The position numbers and the translations under genes were made by a program. 32,149 nt of DNA from JAVBOD01 sp031551045 (lineage in GTDB: Bacteria; Bacteroidota; Bacteroidia; Bacteroidales; UBA932), in NCBI GenBank assembly GCA_031551045.1, contig JAVBOD010000040.1, forward strand, positions 1 through 32,149, written 5' to 3'. Of the stretch, positions 14,939 through 22,413 are shown piece by piece. Below the pieces are notes generated by a model that searched no databases, was not told where the DNA came from, and worked only from the letters and a program-made list of their open reading frames with translations. Within the stretch, counting starts at the first letter, position 1, and every line of letters begins with the position of its first letter.

Positions 14939-17371
14939 TTATTTCGATTCTCCGGAGCCCAGACGGGTGTTTTCTTCCAGTTCGCTACCGCGACGCTGTT
15001 GCCTTGTCTTGGAGTTTCCGAAACGATAAGTGAAAGTAAAATTCAATAAACGGCTGGCTTTCGTAGTCTGAACTTCTATCCGTTGTCCATTTCTATCGGA
15101 TACAACATGGGTTCCATATGAGTTGAAAGCATCATTCAAATACAGCGTAATAGAGGCTTTACCATCCCATAACATTTTCCGCACACCGCACCAGCCCTCA
15201 TATTGCGGATAGTTTACAAAATATCCTTGTGGTACTTTACTTTGTGCTTTGACACTTGCCTCCACCGTCCATGTTTTGCCTATTAAAAATGTGTTGTCGA
15301 ACTGGACAGTACCATAGAGCTTGCTGTTGCTATAATCAGGCGCAATCGACTCCACATAATATCCGCCTATATATAAATTGAACGACCACCATTTAGTAAC
15401 AGGTATTTGAGAAAGAGAAACAGATACACCTGAAAAGTTTGTTTTTCCAAAATTGCCCCAGACAATGGATGTTTCCGAAGTAAGCGTATCTACATTCATT
15501 ATTTGCACCATTACCTGGGTCGTACGTTGTGCAAACAAACTTACGCTCAGAAGCTGTTTAAAGGTATAGCTTAACGTAAACATATGTGTGTATTCCGGCG
15601 CCAAGGAGGGGTTCCCTTCTCCATAGGTATAAGGGCCGATATAGGCCCTGAATGGGTTCAACGACTCGTAACTCGGGCGCTGGATACGTTTGCTGTAGGA
15701 TAATGAAAAGTAATGTTTAGGAGATAATACATAATCGGCAAAGAACGAAGGGAAGAAGTCATTATAATTTTGAGTCGTAGTAGTATCTCCATTGGCTGTT
15801 TGCCAATCTCCCTGGCTCCAAGTGCTTTCCCAGCGCAACCCGGCCTTGATGCTCCATTTGGCTCCTATTTGTTTCCAAACGGAAGCATAAAGCGCTCCTA
15901 TCTGCTCGTTGTACTTGTAGGTATTACTAAGGCTATCGTTCTCTTGCCAGCTTCCCGGCGGTATTATATAATCCTCTCGTAATAATGCATTATCAGTAAT
16001 GCTCTGCCCAATTTTTCCTCCGACTTCTAAAGCCCCGGTATTTCCTAAAGGGCATGTATAATCGGCTTTCAGCGAGAGAATATTAATTTTCTGCTGAGAA
16101 GTATTGGTGAAAATTTGAGGAATGGGCGTATTGTGAAAATAATTTTCTTCTTTCAACACAGGCTGCGTGTTATAGTACATATAATCCAAATTCACTAATA
16201 AGTCACGCGTCATATCTCCAAAAAGATGTTGATAATTTAAATTCCCGGAATACTGATATATTTTATTTTCGGTCGTTCCTTTACTAATAATACCTTCTGC
16301 CAAAACTCCATCTTTATATATCTCCGAATGTGATTCACCTGTCGGTTCATAATTCATATTTGTCCACATGCCGGAAAAAACAATTCCAATGGTATTATTC
16401 TTCGTAAGAAAAAAATCATTACTCACTTTTGCCGTCTGCGCCACATTTTTGAAATCGTCAAATTGATAAGTATCATGCCGGGTATTTCCATAAAGCGAAG
16501 TACTCTCTGTAGTCGAGAATCCATTATAATCACGGATATTATAATTAACAGCCGTATTCAGCCAATTATTCCGATAATTAAGCGTAGTCCCGGTATTCAA
16601 CCTGTAATACCCGCTACGTTCCAAATAGTATCCTCCGGCAGCTTGCACAGAACCGTTAAAACCTTTCAGAAAATTTTTCTTAGTAAGAATATTTATAATT
16701 CCCCCAACACCTTCGGCATCATATTTTGAAGAAGGGTTTTGAATAATCTCTACCTTATCTACCGTTGCGCCATCCAATGCATCAAGAATCATGGCTAAAT
16801 CCAGGCCTGTCAAATTTAGCGGCCGATTATCCATCCATATAGCTACTGTTTGCCCATTCAGCGACACATTTCCCTCATGATCTACTGTAACACCCGGAGC
16901 TTTACGCAATATGTCTGTCCCGGAATTTCCTTCTGCAAGAACAGAGCCGGCAACGTTCATAATCAACTTATCTATTTTTCTTTCTAACAGGGGCCTTTTA
17001 GCAGTAATGGTCACTGTTTCCAACTGTGTATTTTGAGCCGCTAATACAATGGCCGCCAGTCGGACAGTATCCCGCTCTCCGGTAAGAGATAATCTTAATT
17101 GCGTTTCGACATAGCCTATACAAGAGGCTTTCAACATGTAATTCCCGGCTGAAATATTGGTAAATATATATTCTCCCTGCTCATTGGTTGCTCCGGAAAT
17201 TATTATCTTCTGAAGAGAGTCTAACAGAGCCAATGTAACAAAAGGCAAGCCCTTGCCGGTTGCTTCATCATTTACAATACCGCTCAGGCAAATCTTTTTA
17301 ACGGGTGCAGCATTAACATTTGCTGCCAATAGAAACGTGATAACATAAAAGAAAAGCAGTCTTCTTGGCAT
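14939..17371 (-). CDS. Outer membrane beta-barrel protein of TonB-dependent receptor type
   Basis: This protein probably transports or binds an unknown ligand at the outer membrane. The 810 residues comprise a signal peptide (MPRRLLFFYVITFLLAANVNA) and a carboxypeptidase-regulatory-like domain at about 28-115 (GIVNDEATGKGLPFVTLALLD). A plug domain at about 130-235 follows (ILRKAPGVTVDHEGNVSLNG, VEIIQNPSSKYDAEGVGGII), then a long barrel rich in aromatic strand ends. The barrel resembles the family often annotated as outer membrane protein beta-barrel rather than SusC: there is no SusC signature and no SusD gene beside it. It ends in RRGSELEENTRLGSGESK, not in the usual aromatic residue. It is a single gene with its own promoter. 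Confidence 0.85.
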   Translation of the reverse strand: MPRRLLFFYVITFLLAANVNAAPVKKICLSGIVNDEATGKGLPFVTLALLDSLQKIIISGATNEQGEYIFTNISAGNYMLKASCIGYVETQLRLSLTGERDTVRLAAIVLAAQNTQLETVTITAKRPLLERKIDKLIMNVAGSVLAEGNSGTDILRKAPGVTVDHEGNVSLNGQTVAIWMDNRPLNLTGLDLAMILDALDGATVDKVEIIQNPSSKYDAEGVGGIINILTKKNFLKGFNGSVQAAGGYYLERSGYYRLNTGTTLNYRNNWLNTAVNYNIRDYNGFSTTESTSLYGNTRHDTYQFDDFKNVAQTAKVSNDFFLTKNNTIGIVFSGMWTNMNYEPTGESHSEIYKDGVLAEGIISKGTTENKIYQYSGNLNYQHLFGDMTRDLLVNLDYMYYNTQPVLKEENYFHNTPIPQIFTNTSQQKINILSLKADYTCPLGNTGALEVGGKIGQSITDNALLREDYIIPPGSWQENDSLSNTYKYNEQIGALYASVWKQIGAKWSIKAGLRWESTWSQGDWQTANGDTTTTQNYNDFFPSFFADYVLSPKHYFSLSYSKRIQRPSYESLNPFRAYIGPYTYGEGNPSLAPEYTHMFTLSYTFKQLLSVSLFAQRTTQVMVQIMNVDTLTSETSIVWGNFGKTNFSGVSVSLSQIPVTKWWSFNLYIGGYYVESIAPDYSNSKLYGTVQFDNTFLIGKTWTVEASVKAQSKVPQGYFVNYPQYEGWCGVRKMLWDGKASITLYLNDAFNSYGTHVVSDRNGQRIEVQTTKASRLLNFTFTYRFGNSKTRQQRRGSELEENTRLGSGESK

Positions 17372-17401
17372 AATTTAAGGTTGCTTTTGTATTCTATCCT
17401 A

Positions 17402-17432
17402 CAAAGATATGTAAATTTATTCGCTATCCCAA
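17402..17432 (-). promoter_or_regulatory. Bacteroidetes-type promoter of the barrel protein gene
   Basis: On the minus strand TTG (17430-17432), 20 bases, then a perfect TATCTTTG box (17402-17409). It lies about 31 bases before the start codon and downstream of the kinase stop at 17496, so the barrel gene is probably transcribed independently. Confidence 0.7.
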
Positions 17433-17495
17433 GAAAGATATCATTTATTTACATTTTTACTACAAAGCTCCATAACTTTTTTAAGAACCTGCTTT

Positions 17496-18530
17496 TTATT
17501 TCGCCTTATTCAACGTAAAGGCAAAGGTAGAACCGGCGCCGGGCTCGCTTTGCACATTGATACTCTGCCCGTGCGCTTCTATATTGTGTTTTACGATAGC
17601 AAGGCCCAGGCCGCTGCCGCCGTGTTCGCGCGAACGGTGCTTGTCAACGCGATAAAAACGTTCGAAAATACGGGGCAATTTATCTTTTTCTATACCGATG
17701 CCATTGTCGCTTACTTCTATCAATACACGGTCGGGAACAGCGGAAAATCGCACGACGGTTTCGCCGCCGGCTTTCCCGTAGTTGATGGAATTGGCTATTA
17801 AATTTATCAGCACTTGCGAAATGCGCTGGCGGTCGGCATAGACCATGATTTTGCTGCCGGAAGACGCATCCATCTTCAATGTGATTTGGTGGTTCCGGGC
17901 ATTCATTTCAAATGATTCGACCAGTTCTTCGACCAGTTGTACGATATTGAAATTCGCCGGTTCCAATTGCATTTCGCCGGTTTCGAGCTTCGAAATATAT
18001 TCCAAATCCTGCACAATATTAATAAGGCGTTCCAAACTTTTTTCCGTGCGCTCCAAATATTTCCGGTTGATGGAAGCGTCTTCCAATCCGCCATCAAGCA
18101 AGGTAAGGATATATCCTTGAATGTTGAAAATAGGCGTTTTCAGTTCATGCGACACATTTCCCAAAAACTCTTTCCGATATTGCTCCATGGCCGAAAGGCG
18201 GCTCACTTCTTCGGCCTTGCGCGCCGCCCAATCAACTACATCGCGGCTCACGCGTTCCACCATATCGCCTTCCTTATTTCTTCTCCTCAAATCTTTCCGA
18301 ACGTTTTCCAAATTATAAATTGTTTTATAAATGGGCGTCAATTTTTTGATGACAAACCGGCGCAACATATTGCTGATAGTGAGATAGAGCAAGGAGAAAA
18401 TAACAGCCGCGAGCAAAAAAATAATCCACCAACTGACACGATGCGGAAATAAAATTAAACTCAGCACGCACAAAAGCGCCGATACAAGCGCAATCATGGC
18501 GGCAATAGCTTTATGAGAAAAAAAGTTCAT
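17496..18530 (-). CDS. Orphan PhoR-type sensor histidine kinase
   Basis: This is a membrane autokinase. From the chosen ATG (18530) it has 344 residues: two membrane segments at about 8-29 and 34-57 with only a few residues between, and a charged linker. The H-box is EFLGNVSHELKTPIFNIQGY with H128, followed by an N-box (VLINLIANSINYG), G1 box (VSDNGIGIEKDKLPRIFERF) and G2 box (HGGSGLGLAIVKHNIEAHG). The longer frame from 18566 was rejected because it overlaps the end of the methyltransferase gene, whereas ATG 18530 is 10 bases after that stop. No response regulator lies beside it, unlike most kinases of this class. It is probably co-transcribed with the methyltransferase. Confidence 0.9.
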   Translation of the reverse strand: MNFFSHKAIAAMIALVSALLCVLSLILFPHRVSWWIIFLLAAVIFSLLYLTISNMLRRFVIKKLTPIYKTIYNLENVRKDLRRRNKEGDMVERVSRDVVDWAARKAEEVSRLSAMEQYRKEFLGNVSHELKTPIFNIQGYILTLLDGGLEDASINRKYLERTEKSLERLINIVQDLEYISKLETGEMQLEPANFNIVQLVEELVESFEMNARNHQITLKMDASSGSKIMVYADRQRISQVLINLIANSINYGKAGGETVVRFSAVPDRVLIEVSDNGIGIEKDKLPRIFERFYRVDKHRSREHGGSGLGLAIVKHNIEAHGQSINVQSEPGAGSTFAFTLNKAK

Positions 18531-18540
18531 CCGGTTTTGT

Positions 18541-19434
18541 TTATCTTTTGAAACGGGCAAAAACACTTAAAGGAAGCCGTTTCCCGAAAGAGTCGTTTAA
18601 AAAAAGTTCGCCGAATTCTTTTTCATGCACTTTTCCGAACACGCTCTGTGTAATAGTATCGGCCACTAAAGCGGAGAATCCGTTGGAATATAAATTCAGT
18701 ACTAAAAAACTGTTTTGCGGCGCAAGAATAGCGCGGCATTCCTGTAACATATCGAGCAGGCATTCGTCGAGTTTCCATTTTTCGCCATTCGCACCGTGCC
18801 CGTAAGCCGGCGGATCGAGGATAATTCCCTGGTAAACGTTGCCGCGTTTGGCCTCGCGTTTCACAAATTTCAATGCGTCCTCCACCACCCAGCGGATATT
18901 GTCGAGACGGCTCAACTCCATATTTTCGCGCGCCCATGTTACAACCTGCCGCACCGAATCCAAGTGCGTAACATCGGCGCCGGCCGCTTTAGCGGCCAAC
19001 GAAGCGGCGCCCGTGTAGGCAAACAGGTTCAAGACTTTCGGTTGCGGATTTTTCAATGCGCGAACAGCATCGAAAATATAATTCCAATTAGGAGCCTGTT
19101 CGGGAAATACGCCCACGTGCTTGAAAGCCGTCAATCCCAAGCGCATCCTCATTTTTAGCTCTTTATATTGATAATTGATATGCCACTGGTCGGGCATTTT
19201 GCGCAAGCGGTTCCAAGTGCCGCTGTCTTCTTTTCCCGCTTTTCCGAATCCGGATCCGGTCGTAAAACTGGTGTGCATCAAGGCACGCCATTCGCTTTCG
19301 GGCAATGATTTTTGCCATACGGCTTTTGGTTCGGGACGCGCTAATACATACTCTCCGAATCGCTCCAATTTCTCGAAGCCGCCACTGTCAATCAGTTCAT
19401 AGTCGTTCCATTTTTCGGGGGAGAGTAAAAACAT
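18541..19434 (-). CDS. SAM-dependent methyltransferase, RlmI-like
   Basis: This is a class I methyltransferase of the family that includes ribosomal RNA large-subunit methyltransferases. The 297-residue protein has a Rossmann core with the SAM-binding motif LNLFAYTGAASLAAKAAGA, the acidic residue at the end of strand 2 (THLDSV), and motif IV ILDPPAYGHG. DPPAYG is typical of the RlmI/RlmK-like group. The N-terminal PUA domain of RlmI is absent. The actual RNA target is not evident. The kinase gene follows 10 bases downstream. A TATCTTTG box lies at 19458-19465. Confidence 0.85.
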   Translation of the reverse strand: MFLLSPEKWNDYELIDSGGFEKLERFGEYVLARPEPKAVWQKSLPESEWRALMHTSFTTGSGFGKAGKEDSGTWNRLRKMPDQWHINYQYKELKMRMRLGLTAFKHVGVFPEQAPNWNYIFDAVRALKNPQPKVLNLFAYTGAASLAAKAAGADVTHLDSVRQVVTWARENMELSRLDNIRWVVEDALKFVKREAKRGNVYQGIILDPPAYGHGANGEKWKLDECLLDMLQECRAILAPQNSFLVLNLYSNGFSALVADTITQSVFGKVHEKEFGELFLNDSFGKRLPLSVFARFKR

Positions 19435-19457
19435 GTTGCATAAAATTAATTATGCGG

Positions 19458-19465
19458 CAAAGATA
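19458..19465 (-). promoter_or_regulatory. -7 promoter box of the methyltransferase-kinase operon
   Basis: There is a perfect TATCTTTG box on the minus strand, 23 bases before the methyltransferase ATG. No clear TTG lies 19-20 bases upstream. That position falls in the family E palindrome at 19471-19504, so the repeat overlaps the expected -33 region. Confidence 0.5.
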
Positions 19466-19470
19466 CAAAA

Positions 19471-19504
19471 TAGGTTTGACAACTTTTAAAAGCCATCAAA
19501 CCTA
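19471..19504. repeat. Family E palindrome, copy 2
   Basis: TAGGTTTGA (19471-19479) and TCAAACCTA (19496-19504) are exact inverse arms around a central CTTTTAAAAG (19483-19492), with two mismatched 3-base joints. The design and core sequence match the 1644-1676 palindrome. It starts 19 bases beyond the hcp stop and could act as its terminator hairpin, while overlapping the methyltransferase promoter. Confidence 0.75.
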
Positions 19505-19522
19505 TCTCCTATTTGCAATACT

Positions 19523-21172
19523 TTACGCCACCCAGGCTTTCATGTCGCTTTCGACATCGGAAATGCCGCCGATGTTGAATTTTTCAATCAATACTTTGGC
19601 CACATTCGGCGATAGGAATGCCGGCAAGGTAGGCCCTAAGTGAATATTCTTCACACCAAGATAAAGCAATGCCAGCAACACAATCACGGCTTTTTGCTCG
19701 TACCATGCAATGTTATAAACCACCGGCAAATCGTTGATGTCGTTCAGTCCGAATACTTCTTTCAGCTTAAGGGCGATGAGCGCCAGCGAATAACTGTCGT
19801 TGCATTGTCCGGCGTCCAACACGCGCGGAATGCCTCCGATGTCGCCCAAAGGTAATTTATTGTAGCGGTATTTTGCACAACCGGCGGTCAATATTACCGT
19901 GTCTTTCGGTAATTTTTCAGCAAACTCCGTGTAGTAACTGCGGTCTTTCATGCGTCCGTCGCAGCCGGCCATTACTACAAATTTACGGATGGCGCCGCTC
20001 TTCACGGCATCCACCACTTTGTCAGCCAAGGCAAAAACTTGTTCGTGCGCAAAACCGCCTACGATTTCGCCTTTTTCTATTTCCGTAGGAACAGCGCAAC
20101 GTTTGGCATGTGCGATGATTTCCGAGAAATCTTTTACTTTTCCTTCTTCGCGGGCAGGGATGTGTTTAGCGCCCTGCAATCCGGCGGAGCCCGTCGTGTA
20201 AATCCGGTCGGCATACGAAGCGCCGGCCAAGGGCGGAACAATACAGTTGGTGGTAAATAAAACCGGGCCGTTGAACGAAGTAAATTCCTCGCGTTGGCGC
20301 CACCAGGCATTCCCGTAGTTGCCCACAAAGTGCTTGTATTTCTTGAATGCCGGATAATAGTTGGCCGGCAACATTTCGCTGTGCGTATATACATCAACGC
20401 CCGTTCCTTCGGTTTGCGCCAACAGTTCTTCCATGTCTTTCAAGTCGTGCCCGCTGATCAGGATGGCGGGATTGTTGCGCACGCCGATATTCACTTTCGT
20501 AATCTCGGGATTTCCGTAGCGCGTAGTATTTGCCTTGTCGAGCAACGCCATCGCCTCTACCCCGAATTTTCCGGTTTCAAGCGTCAGCGCTACCAATTCA
20601 TCGGCCGTAATATCGGGGCGCGTAATTTCAGCTAACGAATGAAGCAGAAAAGCGCCGAGTTCATCCTTCGTGAAGCCAAGGTTGGCAGCATGTTCCGCAT
20701 AAGCAGCCATTCCTTTCACACCGTAGGTTATCAATTGTTTAAGCGAGCGGATATCTTCATTCGTTTCCCGCAACACACTTGCAAAAGCAGGGCTTATCGT
20801 GTAATCGCCGATTTTTACGGATTGCGTCAACTCCGGAATATTCGGCAATTGCAGTCCTTCCTTTTTAGCTTCTTCTATTAGTTTGGAGCGCAACTCCAAG
20901 CCTTTTACAATGCGTGCTTCGATACTTTGCTTATCGAAATTTGCATTGGTAATGGTCGAGAACAACGCGTCTATCACGAAAGCCGTTAATTTTTCGCCTT
21001 TGCACAAGCCTTTTTTAATAAATGCATCGCCGGCGGCGGCTACACCGCGTGTGACAAACAATAATACGTCCATCGCGTTGGCGGTTTCATCATCTTTCCC
21101 GCATACGCCCTTTAAGGTACAACCAAATCCCTTGGCCGCTTCCTGACATTGAAAACAAAACATTTTTTCCAT
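19523..21172 (-). CDS. hcp: Hybrid cluster protein (hydroxylamine/nitric oxide reductase)
   Basis: This is an iron-sulfur enzyme that detoxifies reactive nitrogen species; it was first described as a hydroxylamine reductase, and NO reduction is the more recent view. The 549-residue protein has the N-terminal cysteine set C6-x2-C9-x8-C18-x5-C24, typical of the class found in strict anaerobes. Later ligand motifs of the hybrid 4Fe-2S-2O cluster are recognisable: ISGHDLKDMEELL, FTTNCIVPP, VMAGCDGR, LTAGCAKYRYN and DAGQCNDSYS. Translation may begin at M1 or M4 (MFCFQCQ). The ferredoxin-like gene lies 187 bases upstream on the same strand, and an HcpR-like regulator is nearby. No TAnnTTTG box was found directly before it, so it may be read from the ferredoxin promoter. 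Confidence 0.97.
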   Translation of the reverse strand: MEKMFCFQCQEAAKGFGCTLKGVCGKDDETANAMDVLLFVTRGVAAAGDAFIKKGLCKGEKLTAFVIDALFSTITNANFDKQSIEARIVKGLELRSKLIEEAKKEGLQLPNIPELTQSVKIGDYTISPAFASVLRETNEDIRSLKQLITYGVKGMAAYAEHAANLGFTKDELGAFLLHSLAEITRPDITADELVALTLETGKFGVEAMALLDKANTTRYGNPEITKVNIGVRNNPAILISGHDLKDMEELLAQTEGTGVDVYTHSEMLPANYYPAFKKYKHFVGNYGNAWWRQREEFTSFNGPVLFTTNCIVPPLAGASYADRIYTTGSAGLQGAKHIPAREEGKVKDFSEIIAHAKRCAVPTEIEKGEIVGGFAHEQVFALADKVVDAVKSGAIRKFVVMAGCDGRMKDRSYYTEFAEKLPKDTVILTAGCAKYRYNKLPLGDIGGIPRVLDAGQCNDSYSLALIALKLKEVFGLNDINDLPVVYNIAWYEQKAVIVLLALLYLGVKNIHLGPTLPAFLSPNVAKVLIEKFNIGGISDVESDMKAWVA

Positions 21173-21334
21173 AATTTAAAGCCCCCAACCCGCTCCCCGG
21201 CGAGCTTGTCCAGTCTTTAACAACAGGGCTGCGACTGTAATTTTTAAATTAAATTTCTTATTCCGTTTATTTTATAATTGCGCTGCTATTTTAGGCGGCT
21301 TTTGTTCCGAAAATCCCTCGCATTCATTATAGCA

Positions 21335-21352
21335 GGCGTAACATGTTACGCC
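21335..21352. repeat. Perfect 18-base palindrome between ferredoxin and hcp
   Basis: GGCGTAACATGTTACGCC is a perfect palindrome starting 8 bases beyond the ferredoxin stop and 163 bases before hcp, with outer TAGC/GCTA arms. Its GTAAC/GTTAC half-sites resemble the regulator box at 22281-22296, but the spacer is 2 rather than 4 bases. It is a dispersed repeat or 3'-end hairpin, less likely an operator. Confidence 0.5.
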
Positions 21353-21359
21353 CCCGCTA

Positions 21360-22232
21360 CTACACCCATTCTTCTTTTAATATATCTCCCTGAACGCCTA
21401 CCATGATGAGCTTTATAGGAATGTTGCGGTGCGCCCAATCGCGCGCTTTCTTAGCCAAATAGAGCAAACCTCCGCAGCAAGGCACTTCCATAATGGCCAC
21501 CGTGAGGGTGTTGATTTCCGCTTCGTCTATCATGGCGGTTAATTTTTCCACATAGAGGTCTTGGTTGCTGTCGAGCTTGGGACAGGCGATAGCCAGCGAT
21601 TTTCCTTTCAGAAACCTCTGGTGGAAATTTCCCAATGCAAATGCGGTGCAATCGGCTGCCAGCAGCAAATCGGATTTTTTTAAATACGGCGCCAAGGGCG
21701 AGAGCAGATGCAATTGCACCGGCCATTGCCGCAAAGCCGACGGCGTGTCGCGCACATCATCAGTGGCATCATCTTTTGTGTCGAACGAACGCGCCATCGA
21801 GCCCGGGCAACCGCAGGGCAACGCCGGTTCGGGTTGCGATGCTGTTTTTTGTTTTTTATTTTCTTCTATAAACATGTCTAATGGAATTTTACTGTTTTGA
21901 GATTGCAGGTATTCAACGCCTTGCTTCAGCCACTCGTGCTGGTTGTGGTCTTTCATATGCTTTAAGTGCGCCAACACTACTTTTTCGCCACGCGGCAACA
22001 TCCGTTTCAGGGTGGCTATTTCGTCGTATTTTTCCGCTTCGCGTTCTTCCAACGTAATAGCGCCCACGGGGCATTCGCCGATACAAGCGCCCAATCCGTC
22101 GCAATACAAATCGGAAATCATTACGGCTTTTCCGTCGATGAGTTGCAAGGCTCCCTCGTGACATCCGGCAACGCAATTACCGCAACCGTTGCACACGTTT
22201 TCATCTATTTTGATAATGGTACGTTTCATCAT
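21360..22232 (-). CDS. Ferredoxin-like 4Fe-4S protein linked to hcp
   Basis: This probably supplies electrons to the hybrid cluster protein. From ATG 22232 it has 290 residues. The first cluster motif is complete: C14-x2-C17-x2-C20-x3-C24. The second, CDGLGACIGECP, has C44, C50 and C54 but Leu at the expected second cysteine (47), a form I recognise from related Bacteroidetes ferredoxins. The C-terminal half carries more cysteines (PCGCPGSM, EVPCCGGLLY) and no known enzyme motif. The earlier ATG at 22322 was rejected because the extra 30 residues cross the promoter and regulator box; an AAAGAAG ribosome-binding-like stretch precedes 22232. It is the first gene of the ferredoxin-hcp unit. Confidence 0.88.
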   Translation of the reverse strand: MMKRTIIKIDENVCNGCGNCVAGCHEGALQLIDGKAVMISDLYCDGLGACIGECPVGAITLEEREAEKYDEIATLKRMLPRGEKVVLAHLKHMKDHNQHEWLKQGVEYLQSQNSKIPLDMFIEENKKQKTASQPEPALPCGCPGSMARSFDTKDDATDDVRDTPSALRQWPVQLHLLSPLAPYLKKSDLLLAADCTAFALGNFHQRFLKGKSLAIACPKLDSNQDLYVEKLTAMIDEAEINTLTVAIMEVPCCGGLLYLAKKARDWAHRNIPIKLIMVGVQGDILKEEWV

Positions 22233-22251
22233 TTTCTTCTTTTTGACGATG

Positions 22252-22259
22252 CAAAAGTA
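22252..22259 (-). promoter_or_regulatory. -7 promoter box of the ferredoxin-hcp unit
   Basis: On the minus strand TACTTTTG matches TAnnTTTG exactly, 19 bases before ATG 22232. The -33 box is weak (a TTTG 16 bases upstream), as expected for a promoter that depends on an activator at the palindrome 22281-22296. Confidence 0.6.
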
Positions 22260-22280
22260 CAAGCGCGTCCTTCCACAAAA

Positions 22281-22296
22281 TGTAACATAGGTTACA
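22281..22296. promoter_or_regulatory. Crp/Fnr-type operator, probably for HcpR
   Basis: TGTAACATAGGTTACA is a palindrome TGTAAC-N4-GTTACA. Its centre (22288.5) lies about 33 bases upstream of the centre of the -7 box, that is near -41 relative to the inferred transcription start, the classical position for a Crp/Fnr activator contacting RNA polymerase. A Crp/Fnr regulator is encoded at 23474. The site is about 100 bases upstream of the divergent nuclease promoter. Confidence 0.65.
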
Positions 22297-22386
22297 AATG
22301 CCAAAAAAATATTTTCCCACACTGTTTCGCAGATAGGCGAAAGAACCTCCGATCATAAAATAGATAGAAAGCCGCAACTTTTTAGC

Positions 22387-22394
22387 TATCTTTG
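22387..22394 (+). promoter_or_regulatory. -7 promoter box of the nuclease-regulator operon
   Basis: TATCTTTG matches TAnnTTTG exactly, 19 bases before the ATG at 22414. No TTG is present at the right distance upstream, so the promoter is incomplete or weak. Confidence 0.5.
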
Positions 22395-22413
22395 AATCAA
22401 ATATTAAAAAAAG

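Noticed and set aside
14939..17371. SusC-type polysaccharide utilisation locus
   Set aside because: The barrel protein lacks SusC features and has no SusD, glycosidase or anti-sigma partner nearby.
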